Below, in pieces: positions 9,941-21,899 of a stretch of DNA of 64,000 nt (position 1 is its first letter; every line of letters begins with the position of its first letter). A program made the translations under genes and the position numbers. The DNA is taken from assembly GCA_946807835.1 (NCBI GenBank), contig OX327695.1, positions 22,550,501 through 22,614,500 on the forward strand. The letters are read 5' to 3'. A model generated the notes under the pieces. The model was not told the origin of the DNA, searched no databases, and saw only the letters and a list, made by a program, of their open reading frames with translations. This DNA is from Ailanthus altissimus (lineage: Eukaryota; Streptophyta; Magnoliopsida; Sapindales; Simaroubaceae).

Positions 9941-11624
9941 ATATTACTTGTGACTTTTATAGTAGGTAATTTGTGTTTATGAGCTTGATGGGGGCTTAGA
10001 AAACAAAAGAGCTCACATGTATGTTGTTTTGCTGGAATGTGGTGGTGTTTAGAGGTGTATTTTATGTTGTTGAGCTTGATACTGTCTTGAGCAATTTCTT
10101 TAATACCATGTTAAAATATGAGTTTTGTAGAACAAATTGAATTCTATTACTGAATTAATGTAATTGTTTCTACAACTTTGTCTTACCTAACAACTAACAT
10201 TATATATGGAGCTATTACCAATAATTACATGTTCTACATGACTCCTACCAAAAAGTTAGATGCATAAAGGTTGGTAGGACCATTAACTCCTAAAGATAAA
10301 AGACAAAAGACAAATTTCCATTATTAAGATCTCAACTTGAAATTGTCTAGCTTATCTGATGCTTCAAGTATTTCAACACCCCACTACTCAAAAGAGACCC
10401 ATTATCCACATGGCAATCTCCTATAAGGGCTCAAGACATAGGATTTTAGGGGTTAACATGCAAATGAAAATTTGGGCCACTTTGACACTAAATGTCACCT
10501 ACTTTTTTCGGAACCTACTATTCACGTGGCAATTCTTATTGGGCTCAAAAATTAGGATTTTTAGGAGCCTACAAATGGACGAGGAATTCAAGCCTACTTT
10601 GATACTAAATGTCATGGACCTTTTTCAGAAAGTAACCTACAAACACAATGGAAAGAGAGAGAACAAGCAAGCACACTAAGTATTTGAAAAAAAACTCTCT
10701 ATTATGACTGAAGAAATATATAAGCTATGATTGTTTGGCGCAATTGAAAGCCTTATTTATATTACTAACTTTATACAATTAACAAATACAATTTATGCAC
10801 CTATACAATGATCTAACAGTGCACGATGAAGATGAAAAATATGCTAAGAAATATTCTAAGATGCCACTAAATATCCTAGAGAATATTCTCATTCTATAAC
10901 CTACTTAGCCAGTAAGTAACGTGCTTGATCCACTTTATCTATCCAAGTCAATGAATTTTTTAGAAACTCTGAACTTTGGTCCACATAACGCTTCATGAGT
11001 CTAAGTAGCCTCTAGAAAATATGGCGTGTACTATGTGTTTGAGAAGATATTTGAGAACATTTGAAGTGTGACAATAGACATGCACTAAAAAATGTTTAAT
11101 TGAAATAAGAAACTTTTTATTTCTTTAAAGAGAATATGAGCCTAAGTAGCTTTCTCTATTTTGAATGAAAAAGAGAATATATTATAAGTGAAAACCAATG
11201 GTTTTGTTGTACTTACAGTGTTTATACGCCATTTGAAGAAGAAGATTTACAATTGTAGAAACGTCATTTTTTTATAAGAACTAAAGAAGCATATATAATG
11301 CAAGATGGCTTACTATTGTTCTAACACCTTTCCAACTATGTTACCTTGCAGCCAAATGTCAAAGCTTCACTTTCCATGTTTAACAAGTCACTTTGAATTG
11401 GAATTTTCATTTTTTTGAGCATTATATTGTAACATTATAGTGATTTGAACATATGATTTAAAATAATGGTGTGAAAAGTTTTAATCGCTATCTCGATTCA
11501 ACTTCCATGTACTTAAGTTAGGATTTGATTAATCTGCACCATTAACACATATATTTGCTAAGCAATATCTCTGTAATGAATATTTTCCCAACTGCTTTCG
11601 TATTTCCCTAACTCACTATTAGCA
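9941..11624. other. Gene-free stretch with LTR-like debris
   Basis: I see no gene. 9949-10192 may be the LTR of the minus-strand copia: it starts TG, ends ACAACTTTGTCTTACCTAACA-like, and a second primer-site-like string (minus strand TGGTATTAAAG) lies at 10098-10108, so the LTR limits are unresolved. The remainder (10640-11624) is AT-rich with no recognised domain. The right border is the target site of the old LINE. Confidence 0.5.
10385..10635 (+). repeat. Two-copy tandem repeat, about 117 bp
   Basis: Two degenerate units share CAC(A/G)TGGCAAT near 10408 and 10524, and CTTTGA(C/T)ACTAAATGTCA near 10480 and 10598. The spacing is 116-118 bases. No coding function is visible. Confidence 0.6.
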
Positions 11625-11636
11625 AATGAATGAACC
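11625..11636 (+). repeat. Left target-site duplication of the old LINE
   Basis: AATGAATGAACC occurs here and again at 18090-18101 directly after a run of A residues. It is 12 bp and perfect, although the element itself is badly decayed. Confidence 0.85.
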
Positions 11637-11828
11637 AAGAAATTCAAGTGGACAAGTTTTGCTACAGTGCCTAATATTCTCTCAACTAGGCTACAGTAAC
11701 CAAATGATTTGGCTACTGTAACTTGGTCTTTCTTCTTCGATCGTTGGCGTTCTTCTTGGTTTTCTTCTCAGATTGATCTCCTACAATTTGTTTCTTCTCA
11801 GTTTTTCTTTTGATCAGCTAATGATTGT

Positions 11829-13560
11829 TTGACTTGGGGGTTTTTTGACCGGCGGAAATGGCCGATCGTGTGGTTGATCTTGCTACAATCTTCTTTTTCA
11901 ACTAAGTTTTTCTGGTGTGTGGTGAACCTGCGGCTGCTAGTGATCTGTGTTACTGCTGCCCTTCATTTTATTGCTGTGCTAGTGGCTATTTCCTCTCTTC
12001 TTGTGAATTGCTATTGCCCCTCTTGCTACTGCTGCTGGTAGTGCTTGGCAACCACAGGTTCTGTCCACTGCTAGTGGCTATCCTCCCTTGCTCTGAGTTG
12101 CTGCTACCCATCTATCTGCTGCTGCTGGCAGTGATCGGCAACCACAGTTGTCCGTTATGGGTGGCTATTTTACTCGAATTCTATAGCCAGCCGCAACTTC
12201 TTCTCTTTTGATGTAAGGCTGGTTTGCTTCGGCCTTCTCTTGTTCTGCACCGGTGACTGCTCAACAAGCTGTTACAGCACTGTTCCGACAATTGTTCTGG
12301 TTGTACTGTTCCGGCATTATAGACAGCCACATTCTCCCTGTCATAGGTGATATTACATGGTGCTTTTTTTGGCGAGTTTTCTACAATTCAACATTGATAG
12401 AGATTCTTGATGTAGTTAAGTTGTTAGATAGATACAAAGAGGCTACCATGACAACCCAACTGAGACATCCGTTCCTTAACCATGGAACAAGTAGTTGCAA
12501 AAAAAATCCTTTGCTTCTATTCTTTCATCTGCCTCTGATTTGGATTCTCACCCTTCTCATCGTCCTCCCCCAACAATTAAGAGTGATCAATATTTTATTC
12601 ATATTGATGAATCAGAGTACCATAAGCGTATAGAACTGAGTAAGACTAATCTGATAGGTCAAATTATTTTAAAAAAAGGATCGCAACCTCTTAAGGTGGA
12701 GGCTCTTAAAGCTGGGTTTCATTGTCTTTTGAATCTAAAAATAGCTGGAATTATTCCCCATGGCTAGAGGTTTTTATGTTCTACGTATTTCGAATGCAGA
12801 AGACATACAAAGGGTGTTTGGTGGAGGCACTTGCACACTTACATCATATCAATTTAGGTTATATCAATAGAAACTTGATTTTGACCCATCTCCTAAAATT
12901 CATTCAAAGGCGCAAATTTGGGTCAGAATCTATAGACTTAGCTGGGAAGATTGAAGTCCTAAATAATCATAGGAATTGCATGAGGGGTTGGCCTCCCCCT
13001 TCAGAGCAACAAGGGAAAGAACTTATGGTTACTATGCAAGGGTATTTGTGGAGGTTGATGTTTTTGAAAGTATTCCTACATTCTTGACTGTTCAAGCGTA
13101 ATGGGTATGACATTCAAGTGGAGGTGGTTTATGAGAGAGACTCTTGCCTAAATGTTATGGATGTGGTGTGATTGGTCATAAGATTAGTTCTTGTCGTTCG
13201 ACTAACCCAAAGAATATTAATGGAAAAAGATCACTTCCTTCATATACTTGGGTTAGGAAAGAGGTTGAAAAGTTCCAGTTGCTTCTAAGGAGGTTTAAAC
13301 GGGTTCGGCTGAATCTTTGGAGAATAATAATAGGATCCTTTCTATAATTAATGTGACTGCAAATGATTGTGCTAATAGAAGGGATCTTATAGTAGCGACT
13401 GATAAAGAAAAGATGGGTGATGGAATTGGAAATGTGACGTCGAATAATGAGGTCCATAGAGATACTAGCAAATTTGAGACGCAACTTGTTGATAATGCTG
13501 ATGTTGTTCCTGTTTTTAAGTCTAGAAAAGATGATGAAACTCAGCTGATTAATTAAATTC
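11829..13560 (+). pseudogene. Old LINE ORF1 remnant
   Basis: Fragments in several frames resemble a DUF4283 protein: a Ser-rich piece with KSFASILSS near 12500, then FIHIDES, IGQIILKKGSQPLKVEALK near 12640-12710 and RNHRNCMRGWPP-like sequence near 12970. A zinc knuckle CYGCGVIGHKISSC (C-X2-C-X4-H-X4-C) is preserved at about 13153-13195. The upstream part (11830-12250) encodes Leu/Cys-rich low-complexity sequence from CTGCTG-type DNA. It is not translatable as one protein. Confidence 0.7.
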
Positions 13561-13837
13561 ATCAGGGTAATGAAGATTTTAATTCTGATGAAGAATCTGA
13601 CCTTGAGCTTGAGGTGTTGAACTGTGATAAAGAATGGAATTCAAAAGCTAAAATTAGTGTTGATAAGGGTGTATTGGATAATGATTTGCAAAAAGTTATG
13701 GGTATTCTCACCAAGCCGCCAATGAAGGGTGGGTTCGAGATTATTATTCTAAATCTCAAAAAGAAACTTTGAGCCAAGAGGAAGGAAATTTTAGCGCTTT
13801 ATAAATCGCAGGGGTTAGATTATGATCTGAACCTATG

Positions 13838-16800
13838 AAGATTATCTATTGGAATATTATAGGAGTGGCCAATCCTCAATAACGAAATGAATTGGCCACT
13901 TTGTGTTTGAAGCATAAACAAACTGTTGTTTGTGACAATTAGTGAACCTATAGTTGCTCTTCATTCTATTTATGATTCTTTCTGGAATTTATTACATCTT
14001 TCATTTGTAGTTCATATAGATAACTCTGCCAAAGTTATGGATTTTCAAGAGCGACATGATGGCAGCAGTTAATATTACTTCTATTGGGTCTCAGCATGTT
14101 ACTATTAACACATCAATTGATTCTCATATTTATCAGTTATCTTTTAGTTATGCAGTCTCACAATATGTTCAGAGACGGGCTCTTTGGTTAGAATTGAGGT
14201 CTATTTTCTGTCTTTCTCCTTGGCTTGTGACAAGGGATTTCAATGCCGCGCTTGGTGTGCATGAGCAAATTGGAGGGGGCTTTCCAGGCCCTCATTCTTG
14301 TTCTTATTTTTAGGAATTTATTACTTCTTGTGACCATTTAGCTATTCCTACTTCTGGTCTATTTTTCACCTGGGCTAGAACTACGGTCCATGGAGGTCAC
14401 TAGAAAGAAAATTAGATTGAGCCCTTTTTACTTTCGATGGCAAGAGACTTGGAGCCCTCCTCTTGCATAGCTCTTCCTTGTACAGTCTTTGACCGTTCAC
14501 CCTTATTGTTTTCTTTCGATTCTATGAATAGGTCAGGTCTTCGTCCTTTTTGTTTTCAATCAATATGTATTCATCATCTGGGGTTTAAAGATATGGTAGC
14601 AAAGATTTGGAATTCGGTTCATTCTCATGGATGTCCAATGTTTATGGTCACTAAAAAATTGTGGGTAATAAAATCTCATTTAAAAAGTTGGAATTGGAAT
14701 GTTTTTGGTAATATTCATGAACATTTGAAAAAAGCCCGTGAATCTCTTGCTTCTATCCAAGAAGATATAGCTACATTTGGTATCACAGATGAGTTATTGG
14801 AAGCTGAAGCTGCAGCAAAGGTGGAAGTCCTCTATGTTTCTCAGTTACAATTTGATTTCTAAAGGAATTGAGCAAAAGTGAGATGGCTTAAAGAGGAAGA
14901 TAAATGCACCAATTTTTTCTATTCTTATGCTAAAATTCAAGCTGCAAAGTCTCATATAAATGGATTGCTCATCAACAATGTCTGGAATGATAATGTCACA
15001 TGTTTCATATCATATTATTGATTATTTTTGTGATCTTTATGCAAATTCTAATATGGATCCAAAGTTAATTTTGCAGATCTATAACAATATCCCTAATGTG
15101 GTTTCAGATGCAAATAATGATTTTCTGACTTGCATTTCCTCAGATGATAAAGTGCATTTAGCAATTTTCTCTTTGGATTCCTTCAGTGCACCAGGACTAG
15201 ATGGATTTATAGGTTTATTCTAACTAATCTTGGGGGTTAAGCAATTTTTCACTCAGTTTTATTCTAACTAATCTAAACTCTAGCTTTATTGTTTTAATTC
15301 CAAAAGTGGCAGATGCTGTGAATATTAGTCAATTCAGACCAATTGCTTTGGCAAATTTCTTCTTCAAAATCATTACCAAAATAATAGCTAACAAATTGGT
15401 AGGTATCATGCTTACATTGGTATCTCAGAATCAAATGGCTTTCATTAAAGATCGTTATATTCATGATTGCATTTCAAGGGTTTCAGAAGACATTAATATG
15501 CTAGATAGGAAATTTTTTGGAGGAAATATTGGAATGAAGTTGGATATATCAAAGGCTTTTGATACCATCAGTTAGAATTTTCTCTTACAAGTCCTTCATA
15601 ACTTCGGTTTCAATTCTACATTTATTAATTGGATCTCCATCATTCTTAAATCTACTTAGTTATCTATTTTGATTCATGGCTCCCCTAGGGGTTTTTTGGG
15701 TGGTGGAAGGGGTGTAAGGTAGGGCGATCCATTATCTCATCTCCTCTTTTGTCTGGTGAAGATGCTCTTTCAAGAGGGATTCAAGCTTTAATAGATGCTA
15801 AAAGAATACCTCCTATTTCGGTTCCTAGAAGATGCATTGCCCTGTCTCGTATATTGTATGCAGATGATGTCTTTGTGTTTTGTAAAGGTGATCATAAATC
15901 CCTTACTTCTTTTATAACTTTCATAGGCAACTATGGCATAGCCTCGAGTCAGATCGTTAATATGGAAAAAAGCATTTTCTTTCTTAGGAAGTCATCTATG
16001 CATCAGTGCTAGGAAATTTCAGATGTCTTGGGTTTTTCTCAAGGCAGCCTTCTTTTTTATTATTTGGGTATGCCAATTTTTAAAGACTATCCGCGTGCTC
16101 ATCATTTGCAAATCCTTGCAGACAAGGCTATTGCGCGTCTTACAGGTTGGAAGGGTAAAATTCTTTCTATGGCAGGTAGAATTGAATTGGTACGTACGGT
16201 GTTTCAAAGTACCTTATTGCATAGTTTTAAAGTTGACCTTTGGCTCGTTTCTCTCTTGAAAAGATTACATGGGTGTGCTCGAAATTTTATTATTTCTGGT
16301 GATCATCTTAATCAGAAAATGGCTTTGATTTCTTGGAATCATCTATGCTTGCCTAAAAAAGATGGAAGAGTGGGGCTTCAACGGCTGGATATTTTGAGTA
16401 AAGCTTGCCTTCTCAAATCCCGTTGGGATATTCATAATTCATCTACTTTTTGCTCAAACTTCCTTAAGGGCGGTATGACTTCAATAACGGAAATAAGTTT
16501 TATTTATGCTCTTCTGTTTGGATCGATTTCAAGGCTATCATGTCTTATTTTCACATGCGGACTAGGTGGATAATTGGTAATGGCTCTTCTATTAATTTTT
16601 GGTTTGATAATTGGCTTGATAAACCTATTCTTCCTTGAAAGTTGAAAGGCCCCTTAGACCTTTAGTGCAAGGTAGGTGATATTATTTTTTAGGGGAGATG
16701 GAATATTCCAAACTCTTCTTATGCGGCTTTTCCTCACTTGAAAGATCAAATTGCCGATATTATTTTACCTTCTAATCAGATGAAAGATAAATTTATTTGG

Positions 16801-18010
16801 ACTTCTATTCAAGATGGATCCTTGTCATTAAAAGAGAGTTATATTTTCATTTAGAATTAGACATCTTTAATGCAATGTTATCTTTTATTTGAAGGAATTT
16901 TTTCCCTCTAAAGATTAGTATTTTCATGTGGTGCCTTCTTCAATACCTTTTATCAACTGGTATGGCTCTAAGATCCTGTGGTATCTACATTGTGTTAGCT
17001 TGTTCCATTTGTTTGGAAGATTATGAATCGATAGATTATTTATTTGTTTCTTGCTCTTTTTTTAGGAATCTTTGGAGTTGGCTCGCCTATAATTTATGGA
17101 CACACCTTCCAAATGCCACTTTTATTATAGATTTATGATCTGCAATTCTTGCCAAGTCTTTTAGCCTTTAGTTGCATAACATTTGGCTTCTATTTGTTGC
17201 ATACCTATCATATTCTATTTAATGGTGTAGAAATCGACTTCGATTTGATAAAGTTGGTTTTGGTTTGCCTGGGATTAAAACAGATTGCCTTGCTCATGTT
17301 AGATTATTTGGGGATTTATTTCTTAGATATATCTCTTATGGCGATGACCGATTAATCGTATAGAGTTTGGGTTTAAATCCTAAGCTTGGTCATACTCCAA
17401 AGATTTCTGTGATTTTCTGGAACTTCCCTCCAAATTTTCTGGATTAAGGTAAATACAGATGGTCTTTCTAAAGGTAATCCAATAAGAGCAGCTGCTTGTT
17501 GAGTTTTTCGTGATGAGAAAGGTACTTTCCTTTGCAGCTTCTCTTATCCTTTATAGTTTGAGTAGCTTTTCATGCTGAAATCATGGGAGCGATTTTGGCT
17601 ATTGAAGTAGCCTATGCTCGTGGTTAGCATAGATTGATTCCATGCTTCTTATTCATCCATTTTCTAATCTTAAGTTGAATTCGCCCTAGAATCTAATTAC
17701 TAGATGGAAGAACTGTCAATGGTGTGTGTCTAATATACAATTTTGTTTTGTTTATACTCTTAGAGAAAATAACAGTATAGCAAATTGTTTGGCGAACATT
17801 AGCTTGAATTATGGTGATCTTACATGGTGGTACACCACCATTTGAGATTTTATACTTGTTACACAAAGATGCTAATGGTTACCCTAATTATAGATTTCAC
17901 GGATCCTTTTTGCAAGGTTGTAAGTTTGTTAAACATATTCGGTTTTCCATCTTTATCTTATTTTGACATCATGAGCATTCTAAGGGGTAAGGCCCATTTT
18001 GTTCCCCCAT
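13838..18010 (+). pseudogene. Old LINE ORF2 remnant (EN, RT, zf-RVT, RNase H)
   Basis: The frame opens with MKIIYWNIIGVANPQ, an endonuclease start, and a stop follows at once. Further pieces are the endonuclease (TRDFNAALGVHEQIGG near 14230), the reverse transcriptase (FRPIALANFFFKIITKIIA near 15330, MKLDISKAFDTIS near 15535, YADDVFVFCKGD near 15855), zf-RVT near 16930-17110 and an RNase H start (WIKVNTDGLSKGNP) near 17430-17470 that keeps the NTDG Asp. There are many stops and frameshifts, so it is inactive. Confidence 0.85.
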
Positions 18011-18089
18011 GATCTGTAATTCTCTTTTTTGTTATTTTTTTCAATAAAACTATCTCGCTTGTCGAGATTTTCCCAAAAAAAAAAAAAAG

Positions 18090-18101
18090 AATGAATGAAC
18101 C
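18090..18101 (+). repeat. Right target-site duplication of the old LINE
   Basis: This is the second copy of AATGAATGAACC, immediately after the A tail. Confidence 0.85.
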
Positions 18102-18239
18102 TAGACATCAATTTGCAACCAGCTGAGTTTTCTTGTTAGTATTTTAGTTTTAATAACTTGCTTAGAAAATTTAGCGAAAATGTATTTAATAACTGACTAT
18201 AAAATTAGTAAGGGTGCCAACTATTTACAAGTTAAGGAA

Positions 18240-18640
18240 ATTTGCTTAATTATCAAAATTGGTTTTTGATAATCATCATACTTGAGCAAATTCTGTCAAC
18301 CCTCTTAAGTATGATCACCTCTTAAGGCTTCATTTCAACTTCTATTCACTTGGATGCCGAGTCTTTATTGACACAGGTTCTTTTTTCTCATTTTCTTAGG
18401 AGGCTTTCAACATTGTCGTCTCATCCAATATCACATTATGACTTATGATACTTCTTGGTGGTGTCAATTCTTTACACCATACATTGTGTCTTTTCACACC
18501 TTCGGGATACTCAATGAATACCCATTTGATAGCTCTAGGTTCCAATTTTTCCTCCTTAACATGAACAAAGGCGGGGCAACCAAAAATTCTGAGGTGATCA
18601 TACTTAAGAGGGTTGGCAGAATTGGTTTTTGATAATTTTA
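18240..18640 (-). pseudogene. Copia integrase fragment flanked by a short inverted repeat
   Basis: On the minus strand about 18620-18430 reads as a copia integrase tail: KYDHLRIFGCPAFVHVK, then LEPRAIKWVFIEYPEGVK. The junction sequence CAACCCTCTTAAGTATGATCA occurs at about 18298, inverted at about 18596 and again in direct orientation at about 19900, so small rearrangements surround it. It matches the GCPA region found in most copia integrases. No other domain of this element is present. Confidence 0.7.
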
Positions 18641-18894
18641 ACTGTCTAACACATACATTTTTTAAGCAAGTTAAGATAACTGACTATAAAATTAGTAAGG
18701 GTTTTTGGTAATTTTAATCACGATATCAAATACCAATTCCTTTGGCAGAATTGGCTTTGATCTTTGATGTTTCATAATGTTTAAAATTAAAGTCTTTTTA
18801 ATTTTAAAGACTTCCTTAATTTAAGCTTAAAAGTTAATATAATATTAGAAAGGCAGATTGATATAAATGGCATTAAATTATTATCTTTAATATT

Positions 18895-19606
18895 CAATTT
18901 GCTAATTGTATGAACTTGGATTCCTCCCTTTAAATTTCAGTTTTATTAAATAAGGAATCATGCGATTGATAGCATGGGAGGGGCAAAGTTAATATAAATC
19001 CATCTTAAAGAGAGATTGAAATGATAAATGATTAAGCTTGATAATTCTCTTCGCCCATTTTAAAAGTTGTAAGTGTAATTGTGAAATTAACTCGAAACAA
19101 GTTGTATCTAATATCGTGATTAACTATATTGATCCCAGACATTAAAGTTGTAGTTGAGGTTTGACATGTTGGTGATATTAATAAGCTTCAAAGCTTTTGT
19201 AAGGAGGTTGATATTTTTCTAGTTTCATCCTTGCTCGTTTTTCTATTTTCCCTTTTTCAGATGTTGCTTAAAGTTTGGGATTGAATACTTATGGGAACAC
19301 TTGTAGTTTTGTTCTAAATTAAATATGTACGTGTCTTGTGCTAGCCTGGGAGCATAGAGCTTGAGGTATCAGAGACGTTTTAATAAGATTGCACGCCATT
19401 GCTTGCATAATAGATTTGTGTAAAATTTGAAATCAAATGCTTGTATTAGGGCAGGCTTTCTATGTGTTGTGTTATTGTAGAGAACACAAACTGAAACCTG
19501 GAAGTTTGGTATTGTACCTGCCATTAATACCAACTACTTTTGTTTGTTGTATTTTGATCTTCAACTTGAAACCTATGAGGTCTTTCTTTCATTTGATATA
19601 GATTTT
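18895..19606 (+). repeat. Orphan copy of the RCCR intron 1
   Basis: This aligns with 24187-24899, most of intron 1 of RCCR copy D, in the same orientation with only a few percent difference. It ends at TAGATTTTTAA, just before the acceptor, so the acceptor and exon 2 are missing. Its first 120 bases also match, in inverted orientation, the intron start of copy C (20160-20265). It is a leftover of a rearranged RCCR duplicate. Confidence 0.85.
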
Positions 19607-20160
19607 TAAGTGACAATCTGCATGAAGATGAGGTCATTAGAGAGACATTGTGACCTCATCTTCTTGAAACTCAATATGCTAATAGATGGGTGATTGAACG
19701 TAATATATCTTGTATTAAAATTAAAGTGTTTTTAAGTGACAATTTGCAAGAATATTAGAATAAGATTTGAATGTAATATATTACTATATGTCCTTTGGTT
19801 TATATTAACGTTTATTCAATATATCTTGTATTAAAATTCTTATCTTTAATCTATTTTTAACTAGTCAATTATCAAAAAGATTATCAAAAACCAATTCTGC
19901 CAACCCTCTTAAGTATGATCACTTTAGAACTTGCTTAATTTCAACTTCTATTCACTTGGATAACTATTTCTACCCATTATTATTTCAACAAGTATTTAAT
20001 AATTATCATAATTTCTTGTATTAAACCACCAAATGATTATTAATGTTTATATAATGATAATTTAAGCTTAAAAGTTAATATAATACAAGATATTAATATA
20101 TTACATTCACTCTTTAATATATTTTTGAGACATTTATTAGCTTCTCTCAAAGACTATAAA
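19607..20160. other. Gene-free AT-rich spacer with a small hairpin
   Basis: I see no gene. A dyad AAGATGAGGTCA / TGACCTCATCTT lies near 19625-19664 with a loop of about 14 bases. Short strings shared with 18180-18320 and 18780-18845 recur here (TTTAAGCTTAAAAGTTAATAT near 20056), so the spacer is locally duplicated material. Confidence 0.6.
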
Positions 20161-20790
20161 CCACTCTCTTTAAGATGGATTTATATTAACTTTGCCCCTC
20201 ACATGCTATCAATCGCATGATTCCTTATTTAATAAAACTGAAATTTAAAGGGAGGAATCCAAGTGCATACAGTTAGCAACGCGTAATTAAATAAACTCCA
20301 AGTACATAAAAAAGGCAAAAGAAAACAAATAAATAATCAAACATACTGGGGAGGATTTGAGACCGGATCTGATTTGAAGAGAGGCTTGAGCAATGCCACT
20401 CTCGTTCTGGTAGTATTGTATGTCTGGCCGGAGAGTACAAGGAAGCAGCTGTAAGTCGAGGCGATTCTCCACCGTTGATACGAGATCAAATATCAGGCTC
20501 CTGACAGGGCCAAAGGCATATGGAAATTCCATGAACTTGTTACGGCCTTCATCGTACGAGTCCATTAGAGATGATACTGCCATGGTTGAGGAAGTTATCT
20601 TGGCCCTTGGGGACTTTGCTCTTGACAGAGCTAAAAACCTAGAAGTGGAAGTGGAAGCGGAAGCGGAAGCGAAAGCGAAAACGAAAGCGCTGGAGAGTTG
20701 GGAGTGTAAAAACTGGCATAAGTTTACAGCCATTCGTTCTTAATCAATGATAGGTGATGACAACTTGATCAGATATTTACAACGCGGAAC
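20160..20790 (-). repeat. Inverted arm of the RCCR duplication (copy C arm)
   Basis: The minus strand of this arm matches 23745-24300: common promoter-proximal sequence (CAACTTGATCAGATATTTACAACGCG), exon 1, donor and the first part of intron 1. The arms point away from each other with about 2.95 kb between them. Similarity stops within intron 1 near 20160. Confidence 0.9.
20347..20733 (-). pseudogene. RCCR exon 1, copy C (open presequence, no exon 2)
   Basis: This encodes 129 residues. It starts MAVNLCQFLHSQLSSAFVF, followed by an Ala/Ser/Thr-rich stretch like a chloroplast transit peptide and by the conserved KFMEFPYAFGPVRSLIF, STVENRLDLQLLPCTL and SLQIRSGLKSSP. A GTATGT donor follows in phase 0. 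The Ala/Ser part comes from a GAAGCG-type hexamer-like repeat (about 20645-20695 on the plus strand). No exon 2 lies downstream on the minus strand; the remaining intron copy at 18895-19606 points the other way. It is open and could be transcribed, but cannot encode a full reductase here. Confidence 0.85.
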
Positions 20791-20849
20791 TACATAACTA
20801 ATTTTGGTATGTTAATAAACGAATTTTGAACTAATGACAACTTGATCAG

Positions 20850-21035
20850 AAATTATTTTGCGATAATAGCTAAAATAATTAAAACTCTAAATATTAATAA
20901 AAATAAATTTATAATAATTTAAGTAAAATTAATAATTTCTGTCAACACTTACACAATTAAATAGCCAAATATGTATGATTTAGAGTAAAATATGAAAGTT
21001 GGGTACAAATCATACTAGTGCTTTTGCCCCCCTGG
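20850..21035 (-). repeat. Truncated solo LTR of the TGATAA family
   Basis: Its two ends match the two ends of the LTR at 33288-34623 in the same orientation: AATTATTTTGCGATAATAGC on the left and GAAAGTTGGGTACAAAT...CTTTTGCCCCC on the right. The middle kilobase is missing. It sits in the spacer between the RCCR arms. Confidence 0.55.
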
Positions 21036-21370
21036 TCGTTGGCGGTCGAACGGTGGTTTGACGCTCTTCATCTCTCCTGTGGGCTCGTTCTAGTTCCGGT
21101 GACAGGCAAAGTATCTTGATCTCGCCCATCCTCTTCATCGGCATATAGCGTCTCTAGCCGTTCCCCTATTGCTGCCGAGGCTCCAAGTTGTGCACTACGT
21201 CTCACGGCCATCCGTAAACCCTCTTGGCCCCACGACGTGTTCTTCGAATGGTGCTAATCTCTCCTTGCGCTGCCAGTGTCTTTCTAGTGACCGAAAAAAC
21301 TGGCACATGTGGTTTTTGTGATGATAATTATCAAAACCAAAGGACAAAACTTTGCCTTTTTAATATTAAT
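21036..21370. other. GC-rich island in otherwise AT-rich DNA
   Basis: 21036-21300 is strikingly GC-richer than its surroundings and precedes a gypsy protease fragment on the plus strand. It may be a gag or leader piece of that element, but I recognise no domain in any frame. Confidence 0.35.
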
Positions 21371-21379
21371 ATCTTGTAT

Positions 21380-21780
21380 TAATATTAAAAAGGCAAATAC
21401 TGCATAAAGACTCGAGTGCTAATAAATACGGGCGCAACACAACTTCATTAAGCGTGTCGAAGCGAAGCGCTGGGGACTTTATGTGGAGAAAGAGGAGGGA
21501 TTCCTCATCGATAAATACTGCGGCCAAGCCACTGGATGGGGTGGTTCGAGGAGTCGATATCCACCTAGGTAAATAGCGTGGAGAGGTAAATTTCTCTGTA
21601 GCACCTCTTGATAATTTCGATGTGGTGTTAGATATAGAGTTCTTGAGGCAATACAACGTGGTGCCGCTTCCTTGACTCAATTACGTGTGCATTATGAAAG
21701 GAGGGCCTTACTTGATACTGACGGTAGACAAGCTAATAAACTTGGGTAAAAACAATGATTATGAAACATGGCCCCAGTGC
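21380..21780 (+). pseudogene. Ty3/gypsy retropepsin-like fragment
   Basis: The plus strand reads KPLDGVVRGVDIHLGK, a stop, then GEVNFSVAPLDNFDVVL and IEFLRQYNVVPLP. This is the C-terminal half of the aspartic-protease domain typical of plant gypsy elements. The catalytic DSG/DTG part upstream is not readable. Stops interrupt it and no RT is present. Partial TGATAA-family LTR sequence follows at about 21900. Confidence 0.6.
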
Positions 21781-21899
21781 AATAAAATCACAATTAATAC
21801 ATCTTGTATTAATATTTGTTCTATATCTTCTCCTCATCGTTAGATTAAATTGTCATTAAGTTTTGTTCATTTAATCACAACATGTCTAGGTTCATTCAT

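Larger units (their letters stand above)
11637..18089 (+). mobile_element. Full-length but decayed L1-type LINE with RNase H
   Basis: The element is about 6.45 kb: a leader with GCTACAGTA-type motifs (11660-11720), ORF1 and ORF2 remnants, a 3' UTR and an A tail (18075-18088), bordered by a 12-bp duplication. Both ORFs carry many stops and frameshifts. It differs from the 1809-7422 element in its leader, its ORF1 sequence and a C-terminal RNase H after zf-RVT, so the two belong to different L1 lineages. Confidence 0.88.

Noticed and set aside
10359..10679. Open frame of 106 codons
   Set aside because: It spans the two-copy 117-bp repeat and has no recognisable domain.
21366..21680. Open frame of 104 codons on the minus strand
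   Set aside because: The plus strand of the same stretch reads a gypsy protease, so this is its shadow.
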